Part shown: positions 1 through 11,720 of the stretch, piece by piece
How the letters are laid out: the number at the start of each line of letters is the position of its first letter
Position numbering within the stretch: the stretch's first letter is position 1
Origin: Ariolimax columbianus
Taxonomy: Eukaryota > Mollusca > Gastropoda > Stylommatophora > Arionidae
Direction: 5' to 3'
Assembly: GCA_036924085.1 (NCBI GenBank)
Contig: JAVGWX010000005.1
Span: 97,378,172 to 97,442,171, forward strand
DNA: 64,000 nt
Notes under the pieces: model-generated
Database searches by the model: none
The model's input: only the letters and a program-made list of their open reading frames with translations
Told to the model about the DNA's origin: nothing
Made by a program: the position numbers and the translations under genes

Positions 1-470
1 TACTTATCTGATAGTAGACCCAGTCTGTCTAAGCGACTAGTTGGGTCGGATGCTTGACTGAAGTGTGAATGTGCAGCTTCCAATCAGTCACGGTCGTTTT
101 GTTCATATCAGAGCGTGTGAGCCTTAAATTATATTTTTATAGCCAGATCAAAACTATTGTGTACCCCTAAAAGTATTTGACCCGGAAAAAGCTACCGGAC
201 AGTCATACAGCTAATCCTGTTTATAATTATAATGTATCGCATCTAATAATGCTACCGGCAGATGAAATGGGACCTAAGAATAGCAACACAGCTTACCAGA
301 CATGCGTTAAGAGGTGACTGAAGATGGTTGGCCATGGATACCGCATTCTGAAAAATCTTTAAGCCACAACTTTCACAAAATATAGACTAACCATTGTTTG
401 ATGGTTTGGCAAGTATTTGGTGGGTGTTCATGCTTCATAGGGAGCTGGGCTGGTTTAGATTTGATGAGGA
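1..470. other. Unassigned non-coding sequence
   Basis: No plausible coding region, RNA gene or repeat was recognised in this leading stretch. The reading frames are short and broken. Confidence 0.5.
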
Positions 471-835
471 TCTCTAAATGTTCCAGGTGTTTCTATATCA
501 GGCACTGCTGTAAAGGGTTGGTGGGTTAGTTAGAAGTGCAAGGTGTTCCTCTATCAGATACTGCTGTCGGGGATTATGTGAGTTAGAAGTGCAAGGTTTT
601 CCTCTATCAGATGCTGCTGTCGGGGATGATGTGTTAGTTAGAAGTGCAAGGTGTTCCTCTACTAGATATTGCTGTCGGGGATGATGTGTTAGTTAGAAGT
701 GCAAGGTGGTCCTCTTTTAGATATTACTGTCAAGGATGATGTGTTAGAAGTTTAAGATGTTTTTATATCAGACACTGCTGTCGGGTATAATGTATTAGTT
801 AGAAGTTCAAGGTTTTTCTACATATGACATTGCTG
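470..835. repeat. 55-bp minisatellite, about 6 degenerate units
   Basis: The unit is about 55 bp and contains gttagaagtgcaaggt and ctgctgtcggggatgatg. Six copies follow each other with substitutions and small indels, degenerate at both ends. A lone fragment of the same unit (ctgctggggatgatgtgtta) recurs at about 10450-10480, so the sequence is dispersed as well as tandem. Confidence 0.85.
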
Positions 836-1734
836 TCTGAAATGAAGCGTTATAGATTTCATTGTTCCAGACTCATTGTGTATACGGTGGTGCGGTCAGT
901 TCCCTTCCTGCACTTTATCTTCTCTTCTAACAATAAGACATACCCAAGTGGATCGGTTGGAGAGTGCCGGTACACATTATGGAACCTATTGCCTTTGCCT
1001 TGAAACCACGACACTCTCATCATCGTACGAGACACATTATATCTTGAAGGTAGCCTCGATTACAAAAGCATTGAACACATCTCATGCAGTTCGGCCTGCG
1101 CCACAGAAGGACATCTTCAAAAGTCCCTTATGTCTTGTTACGAACATCATCTGTGTCGCTCTCTTCCGAGGCCCTGTGCCTTTCACGATCAGTGTCTCGT
1201 GATGTAACCAAATACAAGTATTTGACCGCTCTCCATTTTACTCACAACTAATACATTCATTAAGTTAATTTCACTTGTTCGCTCAATGAGGCATATAGCT
1301 AACTCTACAGCTGGTCACTCTAACAGTATCAGTGCACCTGCAATGCAGGGTTCAGTAGTAGTGGTTTCACATGATGAGGTTGCTAGACTCATGCGCATCC
1401 ATATTTAGCAACCTGTTGCTACATGCCTAGAAGATTACAGCGGCCTTATTCTTCTATTTGTAGTATATGACAAAATTCCTAGCAAGCTGTAAACGTATAC
1501 TTGGCTGTGATGGAATAGGTACAAACGTTAAGGTTAGGTCAAGCAAGAATATCACTGACTGACTATTCAAGGTTCACGCCCGGGAACACATTAGCAATGA
1601 ACAGATTATCGTTTGAGATCGTGCGACTGGAGCAGGCTATATAACTGGCTGTTAGTTATTTCCTAGTCATCAAAGAAGGGTTACATGTTTAGGAACACTA
1701 CTGCATGCATTCGTCATAGATAACGCTTTCGTAC
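836..1734. other. Unassigned non-coding sequence
   Basis: A 108-codon open frame at 876-1202 has no recognisable domain, signal peptide or repeat structure and I do not regard it as a gene. Nothing else is recognised. Confidence 0.4.
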
Positions 1735-2340
1735 TGTCACAAACGTGCTGTACTGGTACTAGTCACAATCCTTCTGGTACTGTCACAATCCTTCTGGTAT
1801 TGTCACAAACCGCCTGCTACTGTTTGCAAACTTTCTGGTACTGTCACAAACATTCTGGTAATGTCACATTTCTTCTGGTACAGTCACAAACCTTCTGGCG
1901 CTGGTACTGTCACGAACATTCTGGTACTGTCATGATCTTTCTGGTACTGTCACAAACCTTCTATTACTGTCACGATCTTTCTGGTACTGTCACAACCCTT
2001 CTGGTACTTTCACAGTCCTTCTGGTACTGTCAAAATTCTTCTTGTACTGTCACAATTCTTCTGGTACTGTCACAATCCTTCTGGTATTATCACAATCTTT
2101 CTGGTACTGTCACAATCTTTTTTTTTATGTCACAATCCTTCAGGCACTGTCACAATTCTTCTGGTACTGTCACAATCTTTTTTTTTATGTCACAATCCTT
2201 CAGGCACTGTCACAATTCTTCTGGTACAGTCACAATCTTTTTGTACTGTCACAGTCCTTCTGGTACTGTCACAATCCTTCTGGTACTGCCACAATCCTTC
2301 TGGTACTGTCCCAATCCTTCTGTTACTGTCACAAACGTTC
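1735..2340. repeat. 20-bp minisatellite, about 30 units
   Basis: The core unit is ctggtactgtcacaatcctt. It has point variants and a duplicated variant block of about 60 bp with a T-rich insert (copies near 2107-2165 and 2166-2225). The unit length is not a multiple of three, so long open frames run through it by chance. They are not protein-coding evidence. Confidence 0.93.
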
Positions 2341-2536
2341 TCCGATTAAGGAATTGCCATACGAGACCAACGATCGGGAATATTAATACATTGTACGGCA
2401 AAGACAAACCAAACGTATGCCCAACTTCAACGTCGCATACGCGTAACAAATACAACTCGGTAATTAAAGCATCGCATAAATACCTATTCAGCTCACTATG
2501 AAGCACAGGAGTTCGAGAAATACACGCTAAGCCTCC

Positions 2537-3700
2537 AACATCCATGTCTGTGAACCTCCCAACATCTCTCTCCAACATACATGTCTGTCAACCTCCCAAC
2601 ATCTCTCTCCAACATCCAGGTCTGTCAACCTCCCAACATCTCCCTCCAACATCCAGGTCTGTCAACCTCCCAACATCTCTCTACAACATCCAGGTCTGTC
2701 AACCTCCCAACATCTCTCTACAACATCCAGGTCTGTCAACCTCCCAACATCTCTCTCCAACATCCATGTCTGTCAACCTCCCAACATCTCTCTCCAACAT
2801 CCATGTCTGTCAACCACCCAACATCTCTCTCCAACATCCATGTTTGTCAACCTCCCAACATCTCTCTCCAACCTCCATGTCTGTCAACCTACCAACATCT
2901 CTCTCCAACCTCCATGTCTGTCAACCTCCCAACATCTCTCTACAACATCCATGTCTGTCAACCTCCCAACATCTCTCTCCAACATCCATGTTTGTCAACC
3001 TCCCAACATCTCTCTCCAACCTCCATGTCTGTCAACCTCCCAACATCTCTCTCCAACCTCCATGTCTGTCAACCTCCCAACATCTCTCTTCATCATCCAG
3101 GTCTGTCAACCTCCCAACATCTCTCTTCAACATCCAGGTCTGTCAACCTCCCAAAATCTCTCTCCAACCTCCATGTCTGTCAACCTCCCAACATCTCTCT
3201 TCAACCTCCAGGTCTGTCAACCTCCCAACATCTCTCTACAACATCCAGGTCTGTCAACCTCCCAACATCTCTCTTCAACATCCAGGTCTGTCAACCTCCC
3301 AACATCTCTCTCCAACATCCAGGTCTGTCAACCTCCCAACATCTCTCTACAACATCCATGTCTGTCAACCTCCCAACATCTCTCTCCAACATCAATGTCT
3401 GTCAACCTCCCAACATCTCTCTCCAACATCCAGGTCGGTCAACCTCCCAACATCTCTCTACAACATCCATGTCTGTCAACCTCCCAACATCTCTCTACAA
3501 CATCCATGTCTGTCAAGCTCCCAACATATCTCTATACAACATCCAGGTCTGTCAACCTCCCAATATCTCTCTCCAACATCCAGGTCTGTCAACCTCCCAA
3601 CATATCTCTCTACAACATCCAGGTCTGTCAACCTCCCAACATCCCTCTCCAACATCCAGGTCTGTCAACCTCCCAACATCTCTCTCCAACATCCAGGTTA
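2537..3700. repeat. 37-bp minisatellite, about 31 units
   Basis: The unit contains ctgtcaacctcccaacat followed by ctctctccaacatccatgt. Variants alternate between ccatgt and ccaggt at the unit end, and between caacat and caacct. Because 37 is 3n+1 and the unit lacks stops in this orientation, all three forward frames stay open for 310-385 codons with the same cyclic peptide. That is an arithmetic artefact, not three genes. Confidence 0.95.
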
Positions 3701-4019
3701 GCAGACCTCGTCATCTTTTTTATTGAAGGTCAAGGCCGCTATTGTAAAATGTATGAATCACGTGCACGCTGATCGGAAATCGATTATCTCAATACTTCTC
3801 TTTGAAATTCATAATGTTCGCAAAATTAACGTCCACCCTTTTATATATCGATACTCATTACCAAAATGGACGTCCACCTTGAATATCGATACTCCAGACT
3901 AACCATTCATCTGTAAATAATCGGTATTCTAGACCAGCATTCATCTCTTGCAAATCGATATGTCAACCAAACCACCGATCATCTGGGAATACGGACTACA
4001 CCAATTCTAATTAAAATAT

Positions 4020-4202
4020 TAATGGCACACGACACGATTGTGTTGTCTTCTTCTCTTTTTTTCTCTTTCTCTCTTATATCTTTCTATTTATTTCACTCTC
4101 TACCTCTTTCTCTCTCTCTCTATCTCTCTCTCTCTCTCTCTCTCTTGTATTTTGTAAACCCCTCTGCATTCAATCCTCGCTTTCCCTCTCACATCTCTAG
4201 CC

Positions 4203-4244
<42 letters not shown>

Positions 4245-4690
4245 GTCTCAATTAACACCACTTTCCATCTCTTATATCCCTTCTCTCATTCTCCGTCATC
4301 CTCTCGTTTTTGCCAATTTCCTTAAGCCATACCACATTTCTCTCTCCATCTATATAGCCGTTCTCTCTAACCACTTTTCCTTTCTATCTTACATTCCTTC
4401 TCTCTCTCTCACCCTCTTGTTCTCCCTCTCATACTTCTGTCTTCCTATCTTATCTTTCTATTTGTCTGCCACTCTCATCTCTTCTATCTGTCACAGGCTA
4501 ATGCGTACAACTTTATCTAACAGCCCCTCTCCCCCCCCCCCTCTGAACAATAACATTAAAGCCCTCTCTCTCTATCGCCATCTCTTTATATCCAAGCTCA
4601 CCCCCTCCCTTTTCTACCCCCTACCTACTTTGGTTCTGGCATCTCTCCCCCTCCCACTGTCTTCTTCTCTCTCTCCCCCTCGAAAGTATA
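4020..4690. repeat. Pyrimidine-rich CT microsatellite tract
   Basis: Long CT/TCTC runs occur around 4100-4145 and 4208-4240 within a strongly strand-biased pyrimidine stretch. The Leu/Ser-rich frames reflect composition only. Confidence 0.9.
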
Positions 4691-5124
4691 AGGCTAATGA
4701 TATGATAATGACAAATCTGGCTGAATGGAAAGCAAATATTCCTGCTCTCGAGTTGCGCACGCAGTTTGCAGGCACGCGCGAAGATAACATGATTGCATAA
4801 AAAATGTTACGGAATTTAGAAAATGCAAAATGGCCGCGATGTTCGAAGCAGTCCGAACATTGTCAAGTCATGTGCACAATTATAATCCAGGCAACATGTC
4901 GTACTGGGGTTTTCAGAGGTGACCTTGTTGTCGAGAAATAGTTTCGTCCAGTTAGTATTTTTACACCATAGAGGAGACATGACCACATGCGTCATTACTC
5001 CCAAGTGCCATCCGCGTCTTACCTGCTATCCTATGTCTCATTGTATTGGAGTTAGACTAACATCATTCAATCCGTCAGGAAGGTGGCAACTACGATTTTA
5101 GATGTATATAACTGCCGAAAACGC

Positions 5125-5395
5125 ATGTGTCAGACCGAAAGGTGGCAATATCTCAGTCAAGTTGTAAACTAGTGACACAATGCATGACGTTCTCCGGACT
5201 GCATCCTGCTACTTGCAAAGCCCTTTTCAGGGCTTGGTAGTAGAAGATTGAGAACAAACGCAGAAGAAGAAGAAGAAGAAGAAGAAGAAAAAGAAGAAGA
5301 AGAAGAAGAAGAAGAAGAAAAAGAAGAAGAAGAAGAAGAAGAAGAAGAAGAAGAAAAAGAATAATAATAATAAGAAGAAGAAGATGTAAATAAAT
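5125..5395 (+). mobile_element. SINE-like element, copy 1, with (GAA)n tail
   Basis: The body runs from about 5125 to 5262 and includes cagtcaagttgtaaacta, ctgctacttgcaaag and cagggcttggtagtagaag. It ends in a GAA/AAG trinucleotide tail to about 5390. Reverse-complement copies of the same body are at 8530-8640 and 8835-8975, which establishes a dispersed family. No open frame is present. The terminal bases acgcagaagaagaag resemble the 3' end of the RNase H LINE family in this window (gcgtacgaagaagaag), suggesting mobilisation by that LINE. Whether the head derives from a tRNA or another RNA cannot be told from these partial copies. Confidence 0.65.
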
Positions 5396-5459
5396 TATTT
5401 ACTTTACATTCTATTGTCCATTACATTGGTGTTCCACAGCCAGCTTGATGAGGTGCTGA

Positions 5460-8216
5460 AATAATAATTGAAGTTGGACTCTAGATATACTAAAGACGGT
5501 CATGGTTCTGTTCATGTCCAACTCTAGATACACAAAAGAAGGCCATGGTTCTATACTACATGGCCAACTCTAGATACACAACACAAGGCCATGGTTCTGT
5601 ACATGGCCAACTCTAGATACACAAACGAAGGCCATGGTTCTGTACATGGCCAACTCTAGATACACAAAAGAAGGCCATGGTTCTGTACTACATGGCCAAC
5701 TCTTGATATACTAAAGACGGTCATGGTTATGTACATGTCCAACTCTAGATACACAAAACAAGGCCATGGTTCTGTACTACATGGCCAACTCTAGATACAC
5801 TACAGAAGGCCATGGTTCTGTACATGTCCAACTCTAGATACACAAAAGAAGGCCATGGTTCTGTCCATGGCCAACTCTAGATACACAAAAGAAGGCCATG
5901 GTTCTGTCCATGTCCAATTCTAGATACACAAAAGAAGGCCATGGTTCTGTACATCTCCAACTCTAGATACACAAAAAAAGGCCATGGTTCTGTACATGTC
6001 CAACTCTAGATACACAAAAGAATGCCATGGTTCTGTACATGTTCAACTCTAGATATAGTAAAGAAGGCCATGGTTCTGTACATGTCCAACTCTAGATACA
6101 CTACAGACGGTAATGGTTCTGTTCATGTCCAACTCTAGATACACAAAAGAAGGCCATGGTTCTATACTACATGGCCAACTCTAGATACACAACACAAGGC
6201 CATGTTTCTGTACATGTCCAACTCTAGATTCACAAAAGAAGGTCATGGTTCTGTACATGGCCAACTCTAGATACACTAAAGAAGGTCATGGTTCTGTACT
6301 ACATGGCCAACTCTAGATACATAAACGAAGGCCATGGTTCTGTACTACATGGCCAACTCTAGATATACTAAAGAAGGTCATAGTTCTGTACATGGCCAAC
6401 TCTAGATACACAAAAGAAGGCCATGGTTCTGTACATGGCCAACTCTAGATACACAAAAGAAGGCCATTGTTCTGTACTACATGGCCAACTCTAGAAATAC
6501 TAAAGACGGTCATGGTTATGTACATGTCCAACTCTAGATACACAAAAGAAGGCCATGGTTCTGTACTACATGGCCAACTCTAGATACACTACAGAAGGCC
6601 ATGGTTCTGTACATGTCCAACTCTAGATACACAAAAGAAGGCCATGGTTCTGTACATGTCCAACTCTAGATATACTAAAGAAGGCCATGGTTCTGTACAT
6701 GTCCAACTCTAGATACACAAAAGAAGGCCAAGGTTCTGTACTACATGGCCAACTCTAGATACACTACAGAAGGCCATGGTTCTGTACATCTCCAACTCTA
6801 GATACACAAAAGAAGGCCTTGGTTCTGTACATGTCCAACTCTAGATATACTAAAGAAGGCCATGGTTCTGTACATGTCCAACTCTAGATACACAAAAGAA
6901 GGCCATGGTTCTGTACTACATGGCCAACTCTAGATACACTACAGAAGGCCATGGTTCTGTAGATGTCCAACTCTAGATACACAAAAGAAGGCCATGGTTC
7001 TGTACGTGTCCAACTCTAGATACACAAAAGAAGGCAATGGTTCTGTCCATGTCCAACTCTAGATACACAAAAGAAGGCCATGGTTCTGTACATGTTCAAC
7101 TCTAGATATACTAAAGAAGGCCATGGTTCTGTACATGTCCAACTCTAGATACACTACATACGGTCATGGTTTTGTACATGTCCAACTCTAGATACACAAA
7201 AGAAGGCCGTGGTTCTGTCCATGTCCAACTCTAGATACACAAAAGAAGGCCATGGTTCTGTACAACATGGCCAACTCTAGATACACTACAGAAGGCCATG
7301 GTTGTGTACATGTCCAACTCTAGATACACCAAAGAAGGCCGTGGTTCTGTACATGGCCAACTCTAGATACACTACAGAAGGTCATGGTTCTGTACATGTC
7401 CAACTCTAGATACACTACAGAAGGTCATGGTTTTGGTTTTGTACATGTCCAACTCTAGATACACAAAAGAAGGCCGTGGTTATGTACATGGCCAACTCTA
7501 GATTGACTAAAGAAGGCCATGGTTCTGTACATGTCCAAGTGTAGATAGACTAAAGAAGGCCATGGTTCTGTACATGTCCAAGTCTAGATAGACTAAAGAA
7601 GGCCATGGTTCTGTACATGTCCAAGTCTAGATAGACTAAAGAAGGCCATGGTTCTGTACATGTCCAAATCTAGATAGACTAAAGAAGGCCGTGGTTCTGT
7701 ACATGTCCAAGTCTAGATAGACTAAAGAAGGCCGTGGTTCTGTACATGGCCAACTCTAGATAGACTAAAGAAGGCCATGGTTCTGTACATGTCCAACTCT
7801 AGATAGATTAAAGAAGGCCATGGTTCTGTACATGTCCAAGTCTAGATAGACTAAAGAAGGCCATGTTTCTGTACATGTCCAAGTCTAGATAGACTAAAGA
7901 AGGCCGTGGCTCTGTACATGTCCAAGTCTAGATAGACTAAAGAAGGCCGTGGTTCTGTACATGGCCAACTCTAGATAGACTAAAGAAGGCCATGGTTCTG
8001 TACATGTCCAAGTCTAGATAGACTAAAGAAGGCCGTGGTTCTGTACATGGCCAACTCTAGATAGACTAAAGAAGACCATGGTTCTGTACATGGCCAACTC
8101 TAGATAGACTAAAGAAGGCCATGGTTCTGTACATGTCCAAGTCTAGATAGACTAAAGAAGGCCGTGGTTCTGTACATGTCCAAGTCTTGATAGACTAAAG
8201 AAGGCCATGGTTCTGT
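5460..8216. repeat. 43/46-bp minisatellite, about 60 units (2.75 kb)
   Basis: The unit reads ctagatacacaaaagaaggc followed by catggttctgtacatgtccaact, with a 3-bp longer variant containing tactacatggcc. Up to about 7490 the units carry atacac plus aaaag. From about 7495 to the end they switch to atagac plus taaag and often ccaagt. The array therefore has two sub-arrays with different dominant variants. Each unit carries the palindromes tctaga and ccatgg. It is the longest array in the window. Confidence 0.96.
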
Positions 8217-8529
8217 AACACTACATATTTCCGGGTACACGGTGTGGACTCAAGATATGGTCTTTCTGAGTATGTGGCCCCTTCAATTGTGTAGTTTATA
8301 AAATAACTTCCTGACAAGACTGTCCCTCCACCTAAGCCATTGCGAGGCGTAGAGAGTGGAAGTCGCCCTTCTTGGGCCTAGTATCTTTCATCACTGCAGA
8401 CCCATATTATTCAAACAACTTCCTATCTTCTTGGTCATTCTCTTCTACCCCCTGGGAAGTAGAGGTCTTTTTGTATATATTCGCAATCGAGTGTGCAGAC
8501 AAGCTAAGAATAATAAGGGTCACAGGAAA

Positions 8530-8640
8530 CATATCGATCTTCTTCTTCTTCGTTCGTTCTCAATCGCCAGCTACCAAGCCCTGAAAAGTACTTTGCAAGT
8601 AGCAGAATGTATCCTGACCCCAGTTCACGTTTGAGGTCGT
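8530..8640 (-). mobile_element. SINE-like element, copy 2 (reverse)
   Basis: On the minus strand it reads ctgctacttgcaaag, then cagggcttggtagctgg, gattgagaacgaacgaag and a short GAA tail (ttcttcttcttcgttcg on the plus strand). It matches copy 1 at 5125-5395 in inverted orientation on the other side of the 43-bp array. Only about 110 bp of the 3' part is recognisable. Confidence 0.65.
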
Positions 8641-8800
8641 GCTCCCTTAAATCAGGCTGTGTCAGAATATTATGTAATCCCCATAGTGGTGAGCTTACAG
8701 AAGAGAAGTGCATTACACAACAGCCAAGATGACCCGGCCCACCTTTTCAAGCACGTTTCAGGGTGTCAAAGAACCATTGTAATCTGCCACTGAAAAACGT
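8640..8800 (+). repeat. Family X dispersed repeat, arm fragment
   Basis: The segment gtaatccccatagtggtgag, followed by a ccggcccacc and caagcac region, matches the non-minisatellite arm of the copies at 20525-20850 and 61290-61620. The minisatellite part is absent here. Confidence 0.5.
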
Positions 8801-8834
8801 TGTTATAGATTTTAATTAACTCAAATACTAGCGG

Positions 8835-8975
8835 CTTGGCTTCGTTCATTCTCAATCTCCCACTACCAAACCCTGAAAGGGCTTAAGTAGCAGAATATAG
8901 TTCAAAGAACGGAATGCGTTGTGTCGTAGTTTACAGCTTGACTGCGATATTTGCACCTCTCGGTCCAACACATCC
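8835..8975 (-). mobile_element. SINE-like element, copy 3 (reverse)
   Basis: The minus strand reads gaccgagaggtgcaaatatc, cagtcaagctgtaaactac, ctgctacttaagcc and tttggtagtgggagattgag. It aligns with copy 1 over about 135 bp by eye. The GAA tail is reduced to gaatgaacgaagcc. More diverged than copy 2. Confidence 0.65.
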
Positions 8976-9525
8976 GACTTCAGCAAGCATTTTTTAGTAC
9001 CGGGTTAGCATTCCCTCCTTAGCCAGTCTGCCCTGCTACAGCCTGTTATCCAGGATCACCACGTGGAGGTGTAGAAGGGTCTTGGCAGCTCTGGTTCGCT
9101 GGCCCTGACGATAGCAGTCAGCTGTGGATCGCTTACCACTGCAGCTCATACGCTGCTCAGCATCTTAATCCAACACCAACATCAACAACGCCCTATTTGA
9201 AACAATAAGGACCGCAAGCCAACGGTTGATGACATACACTAAGTAAAACTGTACCGCTAATGACGTAAACACGCCCCTCCTGGACTCAAGGTGAACTAAA
9301 GCAGGTAAAACAAATCTAGGTGGACTTGCCCTGAATGAGTACCACCAGCTTGATGCTATCAGCCAGACTTGGCTGGTTAAGAAATGCGAATTATCGAGTT
9401 ATTTAGAACGGGATTACAGCCGGCATTTGGGAGGATTAAGGTGGCTTACAGCTAATCCCTGTCTAATATTCATACAACGCTTGTTCGTTAAACCTCTCTC
9501 TGTCCATCATTCATTTCTGTTTCCA
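8976..9525. other. Unassigned non-coding sequence
   Basis: No gene, RNA or repeat was identified. It may include the 5' part of the SINE-like copy 3 near 8976-9060, but copy 1 shows no matching sequence there to confirm it. Confidence 0.35.
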
Positions 9526-9527
9526 GC

Positions 9528-10055
9528 GATGTTACTCTATTTATGTTATTGTTTATCTGTGTTACTCAATTTATGTTATTGTTTATCTATGTTACTCTAT
9601 CTATGTTATTGTTTATCTGTGTTACTCTATTTATGTTATTGTTTATCTGTGTTACTCTATTTATGTTATTGTTTATCTGAGTTACTCTATTTATATTATT
9701 GTTTATCTGTGTTACTCTATTTATGTTATTGTTTATCTGTGTTACTCTATTCATGTTATTGTTTATCTGTGTTACTCTATTTATGTTATTGTTTATCTGT
9801 GTTACTCTATTTATGTTGTTGTTTATCTGTGTTACTCTATTTATGTTATTGTTTATCTGTGTTACTCTATTTATGTTATTGTTTATGTGTTACTCTATTT
9901 ATGTTATTGTTTATCTGTGTTACTCTATTTATGTTATTGTTTATCTGTGTTACTCTATTTATGTTGTTGTTTATCTATGTTACTCTATTTATGCTATGGT
10001 TTATCTATGTTACTCTATTTATGTTTTTCTATGTAACTCTATTTATGTTATTGTT
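9528..10055. repeat. 30-bp minisatellite, about 17 units
   Basis: The unit is gttactctatttatgttatt plus gtttatctgt. Thirty bases is a multiple of three, so one frame reads a perfect 10-residue cycle of Leu, Cys and Tyr. The cycle shifts frame after a 4-bp contraction near 9880. The hydrophobic repeat peptide is a by-product of the array. Confidence 0.94.
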
Positions 10056-10690
10056 GATTTATTTGTTCAGTATATTCATCAACCCTCTTTCTTACTTTCT
10101 CTCTGTCTCTCTTTCCCACCAGATGTTTAACTCTCATTCTGTGACTGTTCATTTATTTGGTCAAATTATTCATAAATCGTCTCTCGTTCTCTCTAATTTA
10201 CTTCACCCCCCACCCCCACCTCACCCTTTCTATCTCTGCGTGTATGTTTCACACATTAGCTCTCTTTTATCCCATTTATCTATTTCTGTCTTTTTTTGTT
10301 TGTCATGCAAATCTTCCGAGATCCAGTCCTCTGTGTGTAATATATAAATCGTCTGATCTCAAGTCCTTTCTATGTAATGTACAAATCGTCTGATCTCAAG
10401 TCCTCTCTATTGATATACAAAGATAAAAGTAGTCCCTTGTAAGATCTTACTGCTGGGGATGATGTGTTAGATGTTGCATTCTACGAATCCAACTCATGTT
10501 TATAAGATGAGGACACCAGTTCCCTTCCTCATCGCCTTTCCTTCCATAACACTGAGCCAGGCACGTATTTTCAGATAGGCCGATTATACGAGGGGGATTC
10601 ACATGAAAACGTTAAAAGTGGGATTGAAATTAGAAAACCAATCTTTTGTATTGTAACTTGTTAATATGATTGCTAAGGATGTCAAAATGG
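10056..10690. other. Unassigned sequence with pyrimidine-rich tract
   Basis: A pyrimidine-rich section to about 10330 is followed by three short similar blocks ending in atcgtctgatctcaagtcct (about 10300-10420), and then by a lone 55-bp-family fragment near 10450. No gene is seen. Confidence 0.4.
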
Positions 10691-10779
10691 TCCTGCACGT
10701 GCCATACCGGCGCAGATGAACATCATGATGTCAAAATTGCAGTTAAAAGATGGTCGCCCGTCTACTGACATGCACCAAA

Positions 10780-11720
10780 GAGGAGAAGTGATGTTATCAT
10801 TATTCTTTATCAGCGAAGTTGTGGTACCTGCAGAACTTATCGGCGAATGAAGATCCAATACAATGACTTTCACTCTAGTGATTGTATAAATGGAGTAAAA
10901 GTTCTAATACTGTATGAGTTCTTTTACAGACTGTTCACTATCAGGCCAGGCACAACGAGTAGTGACATCAGAGTTGAATGCAGCCGTTGACCGTCTCGCC
11001 AAATAAAAATGCCATTGACTGTGAATGAAATTTCCCCACATCTGGAGATCAGACAATTTTCAGCACACCACACTATCCATGATGTGCTACACTGTCACAG
11101 CGTGTCTGCAATGTGGGTGTCACAGCAACATAGTCCAGAATTGACACATCATTGCGTTGATGCCTGTCAGGAACTTGTGCTGCTCTTTGAGGCAGAAGGT
11201 TATTGTTTCTTAACAAGAATTGTTACTGGAGATGATACCTGGGTTCATTGCTACAATCCTGAAACGAAGAGAGCGAGCAAGGAATGACCTCATCTCTCCT
11301 CACCGTAACCAAAGAATTTTCGCATGCAGCAATCTGTAGAGAAAGCTATGCTGACACTCTATCGGGATAAACGAGGCGATAGTTTCAAGCATTTCATGTC
11401 TAGGGACACCACTGCCACGTATACAGATATTCGCAGGAGCCAACTTCAACCCGCAATCACATTCAAACAACGTAGACTTCTGAGAAAAGGAGTCCTTTTG
11501 TAACATGACAATGCTCGACTCCATACTTCCCTAGCAACGGATTCAGCCATCATAGCCCTCTACTTTCAGTGTCTACCCCATCTGCTGTACTCATCAGACC
11601 TAGTCCCAACGTGATTTCCAAGCTTTTGGAAGACTAAAATAGGTATTAGGGGGAGAGACTTTTGGATCTACTTCCAACTAGTTGTTATTGGACGAATCAC
11701 TCATAATACCTGTCACTCAA
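10780..11720 (+). pseudogene. Mariner (Tc1/mariner superfamily) transposase pseudogene
   Basis: Mariner transposases cut and paste the element through a DD34D catalytic triad. The decayed frame at 11009-11287 reads LTVNEISPHLEI, then a conserved MWV, and then FEAEGYCFLTRIVTGDDTWVH, in which the Asp of TGDDTW is the first catalytic residue. After a stop and frameshifts the second catalytic block appears as HDNARLHTS (about 11500-11530). The third region appears as SSDLVP, followed in a shifted frame by RDFQAFG (about 11590-11640). A plausible helix-turn-helix remnant with RRMKIQYNDF lies at about 10840. Multiple frameshifts and stops show it is inactive. I could not locate terminal inverted repeats, so the element boundaries are approximate. 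Confidence 0.85.

Noticed and set aside
2544..3772. Three overlapping open frames of 310-385 codons
   Set aside because: They are the same 37-bp tandem unit read in three phases. No start context, domain or flanking exon structure supports a gene.
5460..8216. CRISPR-like regular array
   Set aside because: Repeats are directly adjacent with no unique spacers, and the context is animal DNA. The same holds for every other array in the window.
9427..10347. 306-codon Leu/Cys/Tyr-rich frame, looking like a membrane protein
   Set aside because: Hydrophobicity comes from the 30-bp tandem unit and a pyrimidine tract.
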